Shown: positions 24,906-34,385, counted from the stretch's first letter. The stretch: 64,000 bases of DNA from Treponema_I sp045599005 (GCA_045599005.1 JAZRVF010000001.1:124001-188000); one strand, 5' to 3'. The notes: generated by a model from the sequence alone, not told the origin. Numbers and translations: made by a program.

Positions 24906-26129
24906 ATGGATGTTTCAATTCTGGAGAATAGGGGTGCAAATCCCACAATCATCAAGGTTTTCGGTTGTGGTGGAGCTGGTTCCAACGCGGTAAACCGAAT
25001 GATTGATGCCGGAGTTTCCGGTGTCGATTTTATTGTTGCCAACACAGACCTGCAGGCTCTGAGTCGTTCAAATGCCCCGACCAAACTTGATATCGGTGCA
25101 AAAACTACAGGTGGCCTTGGTGCCGGTGGAAACCCTGATGTGGGTGAGGCCGCCGCAACTGAAGATGTGGAGAAAATCAAGAATTCGCTTAAGGGTGCGG
25201 ACATGGTTTTTATCACTGCAGGAATGGGCGGCGGTACAGGAACCGGATCTGCTCCTGTGGTTGCAAGGATCTCCAAAGAACTGGGTGCCCTTACTGTGGG
25301 TGTTGTGACAAAGCCTTTCTCTTTTGAGGGAAAGGCAAAGATGCGCATTGCAGACACAGGAATTGAGAAACTTCATAAAGAGGTTGACACTCTTATTGTC
25401 ATTCCCAGCGACCTGCTCAAGAAAGTGATTGATAAAAAGACTTCTGCCCGTGAGGCTTTCATCATTGCAGACGATGTTCTCCGCCAGGGTGTGCAGGGTA
25501 TTTCAGACCTGATTACAAAGCCTGGTGACATCAACATTGATTTTGCCGATGTAAAGACAACCATGAAAGGCAAAGGTGACGCGATTCTTGGTGTCGGTGT
25601 CGGACACGGTGACAACAGGGCTGTGGATGCCGCAACTTACTCAATCAACAATCCTCTTCTTGAGGATTCCCACATTGAAGGTGCAAAGAATATCCTTATC
25701 AATATCACCGGTAATGAAGACCTGGGAATGTTTGAGGTTGAGGAGATTGTGGAGACGATCAGGTCATCTGCAGATGAGGACGTTCTTCTGATTTATGGAA
25801 CTGCTGTTGATCCTGAGATGCAGGACAATATTTCCGTTACTGTCATTGCAACTGGTTTCCCTGATGAAAGCGCCTCTGTCCACACAGTTAAGGAAGAGAC
25901 TGAGAAAAAAGCTGCTGAACCTAAACCTGTCTCAAAAGAGCCTTCTGTTGATCAAAGTGGCAATCAGTTCTTCTCACTCAATCAGTGGAAGAGCATGAAC
26001 AAAACTTCTTCAGGAACCGTGGGCGGAATTTTTGCTCCAGGTTCAAAAGGTGTGTATGTAGAGGATGATCTTGAGACTCCGGCAGTATTGCGCAACACAT
26101 CTTTCCGGATCGATAAAGACAAGAAATAG
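24906..26129 (+). CDS. ftsZ: cell division protein FtsZ
   Basis: A 407-residue tubulin-like GTPase that forms the division ring. It has KVFGCGGAGSNAVNRM, VDFIVANTDLQAL, the tubulin signature GGGTGTGSAPV (about 110-120), the T7-loop region INIDFADVKTTM and a Ser/Pro/Lys-rich linker. A short C-terminal peptide with TPAVLRNTSFRI should bind FtsA. The ATG at 24906 follows a run of seven G residues, a strong ribosome site. The 94-base gap before it may hold an extra promoter, which would allow higher FtsZ levels. Confidence 0.97.
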   Translation: MDVSILENRGANPTIIKVFGCGGAGSNAVNRMIDAGVSGVDFIVANTDLQALSRSNAPTKLDIGAKTTGGLGAGGNPDVGEAAATEDVEKIKNSLKGADMVFITAGMGGGTGTGSAPVVARISKELGALTVGVVTKPFSFEGKAKMRIADTGIEKLHKEVDTLIVIPSDLLKKVIDKKTSAREAFIIADDVLRQGVQGISDLITKPGDINIDFADVKTTMKGKGDAILGVGVGHGDNRAVDAATYSINNPLLEDSHIEGAKNILINITGNEDLGMFEVEEIVETIRSSADEDVLLIYGTAVDPEMQDNISVTVIATGFPDESASVHTVKEETEKKAAEPKPVSKEPSVDQSGNQFFSLNQWKSMNKTSSGTVGGIFAPGSKGVYVEDDLETPAVLRNTSFRIDKDKK

Positions 26130-26170
26130 GCTTTAGGGAAAGATAAAAGGAATCCTTCAGGCAAAAAGAA

Positions 26171-27082
26171 ATGAAAAACGATTTTGAGCCGCTTCTTCTT
26201 GAATTTTACGATGACCTGCGCATGGTAGAAAGCAAAGCGGCCCAGACTGCGGAAACTTATCTTCTTGCCGCAGAACAGCTGTGTCTGTGGTGCGGTGAGA
26301 AAAAGACTGCAATAAAAGATCTGGATGTTCACCTGCTTACGGAGTATTTTGCCTTTCGGAGTCTGAATGCTGATGAGCAGACTGTTGCAAAAGACATATC
26401 TGCTCTGCGTTCTTTCGGGTCTTTTCTCTGCAGAAAAGAGATCTGGCCGCAGAATCATTGTCTGCTTCTTCAGAAACCGCGGCTTACAAGAGCTTTGCCC
26501 CGTGTCCTCTCTGTTGAGCAGATTGATCAGTTCCTGGAATCCATTGATGTGACCACTCCCCTGGGAATCCGCGACAGAGCGCTTTTTGAGCTGATTTATT
26601 CCTCCGGTCTGCGGATAAGTGAAATCTCGTCCCTGCTTATGGCAAATATGCACATTGAGGACAGGCTTCTCTGGGTTCGCGGAAAAGGGGATAAAGAGCG
26701 GATGGTTCCTTTCGGGGATGAGGCTGTAAGATGCATGACGCGTTATCTGGAGGAGGTGCGGCCTGCTCTCGTGAAGGGAAAAAATGTCCCCTGGGTTTTT
26801 GTCACCCGGAGAGGCGGATATTTTTCGCGCAAGGGTATCTGGAAACGCTTTCATGAGCTGGAAGAACAGTGCGGCCTGAATGCAAAAGTCCATACATTGC
26901 GGCATTCCTTTGCAACTCATCTTCTTGCAGGTGGTGCGGATCTCCGTTCTGTTCAGGAACTTCTTGGGCATGCTGATCTGTCTACAACGCAGATTTACAC
27001 ACATATTACTGATGACGAGCTGGAATCCTATCACAGACAGTATCTGCCTGTTGTCACCGGACTCGATGATGAAAATGACTGA
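26171..27082 (+). CDS. xerC: tyrosine recombinase XerC-like
   Basis: A 303-residue phage-integrase family recombinase. It has an N-terminal SAM-like DNA-binding domain, then the catalytic set: Arg in SSGLRISEISSL, Lys in RGKGDKERMV, HTLRHSFATHLL (His and Arg), LGHADLSTTQIYTH (His and the nucleophilic Tyr). Chromosomal context beside division genes, and a second Xer (xerD) 4 kb downstream, support a XerC/XerD pair resolving chromosome dimers at dif rather than a mobile-element integrase. No dif site was recognised in the window. Confidence 0.85.
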   Translation: MKNDFEPLLLEFYDDLRMVESKAAQTAETYLLAAEQLCLWCGEKKTAIKDLDVHLLTEYFAFRSLNADEQTVAKDISALRSFGSFLCRKEIWPQNHCLLLQKPRLTRALPRVLSVEQIDQFLESIDVTTPLGIRDRALFELIYSSGLRISEISSLLMANMHIEDRLLWVRGKGDKERMVPFGDEAVRCMTRYLEEVRPALVKGKNVPWVFVTRRGGYFSRKGIWKRFHELEEQCGLNAKVHTLRHSFATHLLAGGADLRSVQELLGHADLSTTQIYTHITDDELESYHRQYLPVVTGLDDEND

Positions 27083-27157
27083 TTACGGCTCAGATATAAT
27101 TTGATTAAAAGCGATAAAACAGATCAGAGGTTTTTCCGGTCTGTTATGGGAGTTGAT

Positions 27158-27907
27158 ATGGATAAAAACAAACAGCAAAATAAAAACAGCATTTTTGTTC
27201 TGTTCTGCCTGATTCTTTGCAGTACGGTGATTTTTACCTCCTGCGGACCGAACACGAATTATATTAAAAGGGTCCAGTCTCTGGAAGAGAATGTATCAAG
27301 TCCCACAACAATTGACGAACTTAAAGAAGCGATAAAAAAATATCAGGATCGTGTTGAAGATATTATTGCCGCAGAATCCCAGACGGGAATCTGGTATAAG
27401 ATTCTTGCGACCCGTTATATTGACAACAAAATGTATGCTGAAGCCCTCAATGCACTTCAGCGTGCGATCACATATTATCCCACCAACCAGAATCTGTATT
27501 ACTATGTGGGTGTCTGTGCAGGTTACATGGCCAATTCGGCACTTGATTTTGATGTGGACGGCTATAATCCTGAGCGGATCAATTATCTTAAGCTGTCTGA
27601 ATCCGGGTATCTGCGTGCTCTCGAACTGGAGAGCACTTACGCACGCGCCTTGTACGGATTAAGTGTCCTTTACGTCTATGAGCTTGACAGAAGCTATGAT
27701 GCCATTCCTCTGCTTGAGAAGCTGCTGACAATTGATACGAAGGATGTGGACGCAATGTTCCTGCTTGGACATGCCTATTATCTGAACTATGAGTTCCAGT
27801 TGGCCGCTGACATGTATGACCGTGTGGCAAAGACAACAACATCTGACAAAACCCGGAAAGAGGCGGAAGCAGATAAGAAAACCGCTTTGGACGCTCTTTA
27901 CGGTTGA
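27158..27907 (+). CDS. TPR-containing lipoprotein
   Basis: A 249-residue lipoprotein: a polar Asn/Lys/Gln start, a hydrophobic stretch, then a lipobox ending IFTSC. The mature protein is built of tetratricopeptide-like helices (MYAEALNALQRAITYYPTN, YARALYGLSVLYVY, VDAMFLLGHAYYLNYEFQLA), so it probably scaffolds other proteins at the inner face of an envelope membrane. The ATG at 27158 has GGGAG 5 bases upstream; an earlier in-frame start would give a long polar leader before the signal peptide. It sits between xerC and dprA. Confidence 0.75.
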   Translation: MDKNKQQNKNSIFVLFCLILCSTVIFTSCGPNTNYIKRVQSLEENVSSPTTIDELKEAIKKYQDRVEDIIAAESQTGIWYKILATRYIDNKMYAEALNALQRAITYYPTNQNLYYYVGVCAGYMANSALDFDVDGYNPERINYLKLSESGYLRALELESTYARALYGLSVLYVYELDRSYDAIPLLEKLLTIDTKDVDAMFLLGHAYYLNYEFQLAADMYDRVAKTTTSDKTRKEAEADKKTALDALYG

Positions 27908-27928
27908 TACTGTCCGGGATCATAGCTT

Positions 27929-28891
27929 ATGGAAAGTATTCAGGAATTCAGCGATAAAAAGCAGATATTGCGCTGTGCTTTGGCCAGAATCAGATTTCTG
28001 CATGCAATGGAACGGGTTTCTCTTCTGGAAGAGATGGATTCCGCCGAAGATCTGGCCTGTTTTGAGAAATCCGATTTTGAGAAAAAGTTCCACAGAAAAA
28101 TAAAATCTTCCACCTGGGACAGGAAAAGTGTTGTTGAACGTGCGGAACGTGATGCGGCCTTGCTCCGGGTTCAGAAAATCGGTCTTGCATTGTTTTCTGA
28201 GAGGAATTATCCCCCTTTGCTCCGTGAGATCGGTCAGCCTCCTTTCAGTCTCTTTTACCGCGGAAACCTGCAGGCCTGTGTCAGACCGTCCATTGCAGTT
28301 GTTGGAACAAGAAATCCTACAGCAAAAGGTCTCCGCACCGCCTTTGATTTTTCAAGAGAATGTGCGCTTATGGGCGTGACTGTCGTAAGCGGTCTTGCGA
28401 TGGGGATTGATGCCTCCGCACACAGAGGTGCACTGTCAGCCTTGTCTTCTGAGAATCCGGCCGGAACAACTGTGGCAGTCTGTGGAACCGGCATTGACCA
28501 GAGCGGCCCGCGTCTGAACCGTAAGCTTGCCGAGCAGATTCTGCAGAAAGGTGGCTGCATTGTAAGTGAATATCCGCCGGAATTCCCCGGTTCCCACTGG
28601 ACATTCCCTGAACGAAACCGCATAATTTCAGGGTTGTCAAAGGGTATTGCCGTAATTGAGGCGCCGGAAAAGTCAGGTTCTTTAATTACTGCTGATTTTG
28701 CACTTGAACAAAACCGCGATTTGTTTATACATAGTAATGCAGTGGATTTTGCACGCAGACAGTCCCAGAAGGGTGGTGTCCTTTCTTTTGTGGAAGACGG
28801 AGCCATTGTGGTGGAAACTGCGGAGGAAGCTTGCAGAGAAGCTTTCTGCATCAGAAAAAACAGAACGGTGCAAGGTACATTTGATTTTTGA
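27929..28891 (+). CDS. dprA: DNA-processing protein DprA
   Basis: A 320-residue protein of the DprA/Smf family, which loads RecA on incoming single-stranded DNA. The Rossmann-like core shows VVGTRNPTAKG, VVSGLAMGIDASAHRGAL, VCGTGIDQSGP, IVSEYPPEFPG, FPERNRIISGLSKGIAVIEAPEKSGSL and ITADFALEQNRDLF. The N-terminal 75 residues are helical (SAM-like). The C-terminal winged-helix domain of longer DprA proteins is missing. Competence is not established in treponemes, so it may act in general recombination. It ends 20 bases before topA. Confidence 0.9.
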   Translation: MESIQEFSDKKQILRCALARIRFLHAMERVSLLEEMDSAEDLACFEKSDFEKKFHRKIKSSTWDRKSVVERAERDAALLRVQKIGLALFSERNYPPLLREIGQPPFSLFYRGNLQACVRPSIAVVGTRNPTAKGLRTAFDFSRECALMGVTVVSGLAMGIDASAHRGALSALSSENPAGTTVAVCGTGIDQSGPRLNRKLAEQILQKGGCIVSEYPPEFPGSHWTFPERNRIISGLSKGIAVIEAPEKSGSLITADFALEQNRDLFIHSNAVDFARRQSQKGGVLSFVEDGAIVVETAEEACREAFCIRKNRTVQGTFDF

Positions 28892-28911
28892 GATTCAGGA
28901 AGGGATTGATT

Positions 28912-31023
28912 ATGGCTACAGCAAAAAAGACTACAAAGAAATCATCAAAAAAGCAGACCCTGGTAATAGTCGAATCTCCTGCAAAAGCAAAAACAATTGA
29001 AAAATATCTGGGTTCTGGATATACGGTCCGGGCATCCATGGGGCATCTTATAGACCTGCCAAAAAGTCGCATCGCAATTGATGTGGAAAACGGGTTCCAG
29101 CCTGAGTACATCACAGTGCGCGGTCGTTCCGCCATGCTCAAGGAGCTTCAGAAAGAGGCAAAAAAAGCAGACATTGTTCTGCTGGCATCTGATAATGACC
29201 GTGAAGGCGAGGCGATTGCCTATCATCTGCGGAATGCCTTTGAGGACAAGACATCCGCGTCCATAAGCCGCATTGTTTTTAATGAGATCACTCCGGTGGC
29301 AATAAAAGCTGCCGTAAAACAGCCTCATGAGATTGATGAGTTCAAGGTGAATGCCCAGAAAGCACGCCGTGTTCTTGACAGACTTGTGGGTTACAATCTT
29401 TCTCCGCTTCTCTGGAAAAAAGTGAAGAACGGTCTTTCTGCCGGACGTGTCCAGTCTGTCGCCCTGCGTCTTATCTGTGAACGTGAGAAAGAGGTTGAAG
29501 ATTTTATTCCCGAGGAATTCTGGACTCTTGAGACTGAATTCAGCAAAAAACGGATTAATTTCGGTGCCCAGCTGATCCTTTACAAAGGTGAGAAAGTTGA
29601 GCTCAAGACACAGGGCGAGGTTGATGCCATCATTGAGCAGATCCGCGGTGTGGAATGCAGGGTCACAGACATAAAGACACAGGAGAGAACCCTTAAACCT
29701 AAGGCTCCCTTTACAACTTCAAAACTCCAGCAGGCTGCCGCAAACAGGCTGGGCTTTACTTCGCGTAAAACAATGCAGGTTGCCCAGCAGCTTTACGAAG
29801 GTGTTGCCATCGGTTCAAACCGTGTGGGTCTGATCACATACATGCGAACTGACTCAACCCGTATTTCCGATACCGCAATCAATGACGTGCGCGAATGGCT
29901 GAGTGCCAATTACCCTGACCAGCTTCCGGAAAAGCCCATTGTCTACACAGTCGGGGCAAAAGCACAGGATGCCCATGAGGCAATACGGCCCACATACACA
30001 AAATACACTCCCGATTATGTCAAGGAGTATCTTACAAAGGATCAGCACCGTCTTTACCAGCTGATCTGGGAAGCTTTCGTCTCAAGCCAGATGAACAGTG
30101 CAAGAAGCCGTACAGAGAGCATTGATATTACGGCAGGCGATGCAGTCTTCAGGGCTTCTGCAAGCAAAATCACGGAGAAAGGTTTTTATAACGTTATCAA
30201 ACTGCTTTCCTCTAAAGAGGAAGTATCCGGAAGTATTCCCGCCCTTGAGAAGGACGATGTTCTTGAGCCCAAAGAATTCAAGCCTGAACAGCATTTTACA
30301 CAGGGACCTTCCAGATATACAGATGCTTCAATCGTAAAGACTCTGGAAGAGAAAGGGATCGGACGTCCTTCAACCTACGCGCCTATCATCTCTGTCCTTC
30401 TGGACCGTTACTACATCAACAGGACAAACAAGCAGCTGGTTCCGACCCAGCTGGGCCGCATGATCAATGATATTCTTGTGGAATCTTTTCCTGATGTCAT
30501 CAATGAGAATTTCACCGCAGATGTGGAGACAAAACTTGACGGCGTTGCGGAAGGTCAGATTGAATGGCCTAAAATGATGTCCGACTTTTATTTTCCCTTC
30601 AAGACCCATCTTGATAAGATCATGGAATCTCTTGAGAGCGTGAAAGGCTCCATGGATGAAGTTTCCGAAGAGAAATGTGAGAAATGTGGCAGACCGATGC
30701 TTAAGAAGCTGGGACGTTTCGGGTATTTCCTGGCCTGCTCCGGTTTTCCTGAATGCCGCAACACAAAATCCATTCCTCTTGCAAAATGTCCCAGATGTGG
30801 CGGTGATGTTGTTGAACGGAAGTCAAAAGGACGTGGAAAATCCTTCTTCGGCTGTACGAATTATCCGACCTGTGATTTCCTTACCCATTTCAAACCGATT
30901 AATGCCAAGTGTCCTCAGTGCGGACAGTTCATGGTGGAAAAATACGACAAGAAGCATGGTTCCTTCAAGTCATGCATAAACCCTGACTGCAATTATCTGC
31001 ACACAATTGATGATGAAGAATGA
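28912..31023 (+). CDS. topA: DNA topoisomerase I
   Basis: A 703-residue type IA topoisomerase that relaxes negative supercoils. The Toprim domain begins LVIVESPAKAKTIEKYLG and has ASDNDREGEAIAYHL. The active-site Tyr is in GLITYMRTDSTRIS. Three C-terminal four-cysteine zinc ribbons follow (CEKCG...CSGFPEC, CPRCG...CTNYPTC, CPQCG...CINPDC). The Lys-rich start (ATAKKTTKKSSKKQ) adds DNA affinity. I use the ATG at 28912, which has AGGAAGGGA before it. Its end overlaps the xerD start by 17 bases. Confidence 0.96.
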   Translation: MATAKKTTKKSSKKQTLVIVESPAKAKTIEKYLGSGYTVRASMGHLIDLPKSRIAIDVENGFQPEYITVRGRSAMLKELQKEAKKADIVLLASDNDREGEAIAYHLRNAFEDKTSASISRIVFNEITPVAIKAAVKQPHEIDEFKVNAQKARRVLDRLVGYNLSPLLWKKVKNGLSAGRVQSVALRLICEREKEVEDFIPEEFWTLETEFSKKRINFGAQLILYKGEKVELKTQGEVDAIIEQIRGVECRVTDIKTQERTLKPKAPFTTSKLQQAAANRLGFTSRKTMQVAQQLYEGVAIGSNRVGLITYMRTDSTRISDTAINDVREWLSANYPDQLPEKPIVYTVGAKAQDAHEAIRPTYTKYTPDYVKEYLTKDQHRLYQLIWEAFVSSQMNSARSRTESIDITAGDAVFRASASKITEKGFYNVIKLLSSKEEVSGSIPALEKDDVLEPKEFKPEQHFTQGPSRYTDASIVKTLEEKGIGRPSTYAPIISVLLDRYYINRTNKQLVPTQLGRMINDILVESFPDVINENFTADVETKLDGVAEGQIEWPKMMSDFYFPFKTHLDKIMESLESVKGSMDEVSEEKCEKCGRPMLKKLGRFGYFLACSGFPECRNTKSIPLAKCPRCGGDVVERKSKGRGKSFFGCTNYPTCDFLTHFKPINAKCPQCGQFMVEKYDKKHGSFKSCINPDCNYLHTIDDEE

Positions 31024-31960
31024 TTCTGTCCCTGACCGGGATTTTGAAGGGTTAAAAGCTGAATTCATCGAATATCAACGCAGTGTGCGCATGCTTTCTC
31101 CTCATTCCGTAAAGGCTCTTTCTCTGGATCTGGGTAAGCTGACTGAACTGCTGCTTTCCCAGGACTGTGCGAAGAATGGAAAAATCAATGTCCATAAGAT
31201 TTCCTTCATGATGCTGCGTTCCTGTGTGGGAACGATGGTCCGTCAGGGAGCAGCCCCTGCAAGCGTCAACAGATTCATATCTTCCGTGCGATCTTTATTT
31301 GCCTATTTCTTCCGTCTTGAGTATATTAATATGGATCCGTCTTTGGAACTGAAGAATGTCAAGAATCCGGTGCGTTTGCCGCGGTTCATGACACCTTCCG
31401 AAACGGCGGAACTTGTGGCCCAGCCGGAAAAAAAACAGCTGATCTGGCCTCTGCGTGATAAAGCTCTGTTTCTTATGCTTTATTCATCCGGGTGCCGTGT
31501 TTCCGAGATGGCCGGACTTGAACTGTCAGACTTTTATGATGGTTATAAGTGTGCGGTTGTGCTTGGAAAAGGGCGTAAAGAGAGGCGTGTGTTTTTTTCC
31601 GAGGAGGCGGTTGAGGCTCTTACAGCTTATCTGCCGGAAAGACAGGCCGCTGTCAAAGATGGTGATCAGGTCAGAAGTGTTTTTGTTACAAAACGCGGAA
31701 ATCCTCTGAGTGACAGGGGAATCCGTGAAGTTGTCGCCAGGTATTCTTCTTCGGAAGGAACTGGCAATCATGTGTCACCTCATGCTTTCAGACACACTTT
31801 TGCAACAAGTCTGCTTAACAATGGTGCAGACATCCGCGTGGTGCAGGAACTGCTGGGGCATTCCAGCATCTCAACCACGCAACGGTATACCCATGTGTCC
31901 AAAGACAGACTGATTGATGTGTATAATCAGGCTCATCCACATGGAAAACCGGAAGAATGA
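31007..31960 (+). CDS. xerD: tyrosine recombinase XerD-like
   Basis: A 317-residue tyrosine recombinase. Catalytic residues lie in SSGCRVSEMAGL (Arg), LGKGRKERRV (Lys), HAFRHTFATSLL (His, Arg) and LGHSSISTTQRYTH (His, Tyr). The protein starts in the end of topA at one of three consecutive ATG codons, so the exact first residue is uncertain. As the second Xer of the cluster it is the natural partner of the xerC gene at 26.2 kb; which is C and which is D rests on position and overall impression. Confidence 0.85.
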   Translation: MMMKNDSVPDRDFEGLKAEFIEYQRSVRMLSPHSVKALSLDLGKLTELLLSQDCAKNGKINVHKISFMMLRSCVGTMVRQGAAPASVNRFISSVRSLFAYFFRLEYINMDPSLELKNVKNPVRLPRFMTPSETAELVAQPEKKQLIWPLRDKALFLMLYSSGCRVSEMAGLELSDFYDGYKCAVVLGKGRKERRVFFSEEAVEALTAYLPERQAAVKDGDQVRSVFVTKRGNPLSDRGIREVVARYSSSEGTGNHVSPHAFRHTFATSLLNNGADIRVVQELLGHSSISTTQRYTHVSKDRLIDVYNQAHPHGKPEE

Positions 31961-32023
31961 TTTTCCGGCATTTTGATTTGCGGACATTTTGAACCGTCCG
32001 TTTATTTTTGGGAGTGATAGACA

Positions 32024-32563
32024 ATGAGTTACGAAAAAGTCAGAAGTACCACAGTGATTGCTGTAAAAAAAGACGGACACGTTGCAATGGCCGGTGACGG
32101 TCAGGTGACCATGGGTGATACAGTTATGAAAGGAAATGCCCGCAAGGTGCGCCGCATGTACGATGGAAAAGTTCTTACCGGATTCGCAGGTGCCACCGCT
32201 GATGCCTTCAATCTTTTTGACAAATTTGAGTCAAAACTGGGTGAATACAGCGGAGACATTACCCGTGCCGCTGTGGAGCTTGCAAAAATGTGGAGGACAG
32301 ACAAAGCCCTCCGCAATCTGGAGGCACTTCTTCTTGTTGCAAACAAGGACAAAATCCTCCTGATCAGCGGAAATGGTGACGTGATTGAACCTGAGCATGA
32401 TATTCTTGCGATCGGTTCCGGTGGAAACTATGCTTATTCAGCAGCCCTTGCCTATATGGAATCTTCATCTTTGAGTGCCCGTGAGATCGCTGAGAAAAGT
32501 CTGAGAATTGCGGGAAGCATCTGTATTTATACCAACGACCATATCACAGTGGAAGAACTTTAA
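32024..32563 (+). CDS. hslV: ATP-dependent protease subunit HslV
   Basis: A 179-residue proteasome-like peptidase. The catalytic Thr begins the TTVIAV strand after an eight-residue propeptide (MSYEKVRS), longer than the single Met of E. coli HslV. Family blocks MAGDGQVTMGDTVMKGNARKVRR, VLTGFAGATADAF, LEALLLVANKDKILLISGNGDVIEP and AIGSGGNYAYSAA are intact. It should form a two-ring dodecamer capped by HslU. A GGGAGTG ribosome site precedes it. hslU follows after 18 bases. Confidence 0.95.
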   Translation: MSYEKVRSTTVIAVKKDGHVAMAGDGQVTMGDTVMKGNARKVRRMYDGKVLTGFAGATADAFNLFDKFESKLGEYSGDITRAAVELAKMWRTDKALRNLEALLLVANKDKILLISGNGDVIEPEHDILAIGSGGNYAYSAALAYMESSSLSAREIAEKSLRIAGSICIYTNDHITVEEL

Positions 32564-32581
32564 GAGGAAAAAAGGAATAAA

Positions 32582-34093
32582 ATGGATACCGAGAAAAATC
32601 TTGAAAATCTGACTCCAAAGCAGATTGTTGAAAAACTGGACAAATATATCGTGGGCCAGACAAAGGCGAAAAAAAGTGTGGCCATAGCACTCCGTAACAG
32701 AACACGCCGTCTTAAACTGCCGGAAGAAATCCGTGACGAGATTGCACCTAAAAATATTCTGATGATCGGACCTACAGGTGTTGGAAAAACAGAAATTGCA
32801 CGCAGACTTGCAAAAATGGTGGGTGCGCCTTTCCTTAAAGTTGAAGCTACAAAGTATACGGAAGTGGGTTATGTGGGCCGGGATGTTGAATCAATGGTCC
32901 GGGATCTTATGGCTGTGGGCTACAACCTTGTGAAGGCGGAAATGCAGGACACACTGAAGGCTGCTGCCGCGGAGAAAGTGGAGGAGGAACTCCTTGATCT
33001 GCTGCTGCCCGGAAGCGGTTCTAAAAAGAAAAAGGTTCATGGTACCGGTGGCAATGACAAATCCAATGGATTTTCTTTTCCTGTGCCCGGTGGAATGGCC
33101 AGTGTGATGGCTCTGCCTGTCAATCTCAATAATGAGGATGTGGCTGATTCCGAGGAAAAAGAAGAGGAATCTTCAAAAGAGGAGACTCCAGAAGAAAAAA
33201 GCCAGATGAGCGAGACACGGGAAAAATTCCGTGGGATGCTCCGCGAAGGCAGACTGGAGGAGCGTCCTGTTGAGATAATTGTCCAGAAACGGAACAGAAT
33301 GCCTTCAATGGAAGTGATCTCTGGCGGAAACATGGAAGACATCGGCAATGCGATGCAGGATCTGTCTTCAATGCTGAGCGGCCCCAGAACACGGCGGAAG
33401 ACTGTTACAGTTGCAGAGGCCAGAAACATTCTTATGGAAGAGCAGCTGGAGCGTCTGACTGATCCTGAGAAAGTCAGTGATGAGGCAAAAAAACGTGTCG
33501 AGGAGATGGGTATCATTTTCATCGATGAGATTGACAAGATCGCGGCAGGCGGTGGAAGCAGAAGCGGTCAGGATGTGAGCCGCGAAGGTGTGCAGCGCGA
33601 TATTCTTCCCATTGTTGAAGGTTCAAATGTCAATACGAAATACGGCGTTGTGGACACAACACACATCCTGTTCATTGCAGCAGGTGCCTTCAATGTCTCA
33701 AAGCCAAGCGACCTTATTCCTGAACTTCAGGGACGTTTCCCTCTCCGTGTGGAACTGGAATCACTTCATGCGGAAGATTTCAGAAAGATTCTGACAGAGC
33801 CTCAGAATTCTCTTACAAAGCAGTACATCAGTCTGCTTTCAACAGAAAACGTTACCCTCAGATTTTCTCCTGAAGCCATTGACCGCATGAGTTCACTGGC
33901 CGAAGAAGTGAATACTCGGGTTGAGAACATCGGTGCCCGCCGTCTGCATACAATCATGGAGACACTGCTTGAGGATCTGTCTTTTGAAGCAGACGAACAT
34001 TCCGGTGAGACTATTGAGATCTCACGTGAATATGTTGATGAGAAACTGAGCGGCGTCGCCCAGAATCAGGATCTGTCAAAGTATATTCTGTAA
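32582..34093 (+). CDS. hslU: HslUV protease ATPase subunit HslU
   Basis: A 503-residue AAA+ unfoldase. It shows LDKYIVGQTKAKKSVAIALRNR, Walker A GPTGVGKTEIARRLAK, the pore loop EVGYVGRDVESMVRDL, Walker B GIIFIDEIDKIA and a sensor region FIAAGAFNVSKPSDLIPELQGRFPLRVEL. The C-terminus ends YIL, which docks into HslV. The intermediate domain (about 105-290) is longer than in E. coli and contains a Glu/Ser/Lys-rich insert (near 185-212). It unfolds substrates and feeds them to HslV in the cytoplasm. Confidence 0.96.
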   Translation: MDTEKNLENLTPKQIVEKLDKYIVGQTKAKKSVAIALRNRTRRLKLPEEIRDEIAPKNILMIGPTGVGKTEIARRLAKMVGAPFLKVEATKYTEVGYVGRDVESMVRDLMAVGYNLVKAEMQDTLKAAAAEKVEEELLDLLLPGSGSKKKKVHGTGGNDKSNGFSFPVPGGMASVMALPVNLNNEDVADSEEKEEESSKEETPEEKSQMSETREKFRGMLREGRLEERPVEIIVQKRNRMPSMEVISGGNMEDIGNAMQDLSSMLSGPRTRRKTVTVAEARNILMEEQLERLTDPEKVSDEAKKRVEEMGIIFIDEIDKIAAGGGSRSGQDVSREGVQRDILPIVEGSNVNTKYGVVDTTHILFIAAGAFNVSKPSDLIPELQGRFPLRVELESLHAEDFRKILTEPQNSLTKQYISLLSTENVTLRFSPEAIDRMSSLAEEVNTRVENIGARRLHTIMETLLEDLSFEADEHSGETIEISREYVDEKLSGVAQNQDLSKYIL

Positions 34094-34125
34094 TCTTCAG
34101 TTACTCTTCTCTTTTCAGAATTCAG

Positions 34126-34167
34126 AACTCCGGGAATCTTTATCACAGACTCCCGGAGTTTTTTTTC
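34126..34167 (+). terminator. intrinsic terminator of hslVU
   Basis: AACTCCGGGA pairs with TCCCGGAGTT and is followed by a run of eight T. It closes the long plus-strand cluster that begins at mraZ. Confidence 0.9.
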
Positions 34168-34220
34168 GGAAATCCCCTTACGGACAGAAACCTTGTATAT
34201 GTATAAAAAATAGGGGAGTA

Positions 34221-34325
34221 AGACAGCGACTGACAAAAACACACGCAAGGCGGAATGATTGTTTCCATGCCGCCTTACGAGTGTAGTGACGATATCTAAC
34301 GGTTTTGTCAGTTGCTGCCTGTCTG
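34221..34325. other. long nested inverted repeat, possible structured RNA or small mobile repeat
   Basis: Outer arms 34224-34240 (CAGCGACTGACAAAAAC) and 34301-34317 (GGTTTTGTCAGTTGCTG) match at 15 of 17 positions. An inner stem AAGGCGG (34247-34253) / CCGCCTT (34270-34276) is extended by ACAC/GTGT. No protein frame fits. It lies between the hslU terminator and the GH94-like gene and could be a non-coding RNA or a small palindromic element. Confidence 0.6.
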
Positions 34326-34385
34326 GTAGTATTTTATAATCTGACTGAAATTCTGTCCGTGAAAGAATAATCCCGTTTTTCTGCC

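Noticed and set aside
25982..27034. Minus-strand frame of 350 codons opposite ftsZ end and xerC
   Set aside because: XerC catalytic motifs are intact on the plus strand; the opposite frame shows nothing recognisable.
26171..27082. Integrase of a mobile element
   Set aside because: Context in the division cluster and a second Xer nearby fit chromosomal XerC; no element borders seen.
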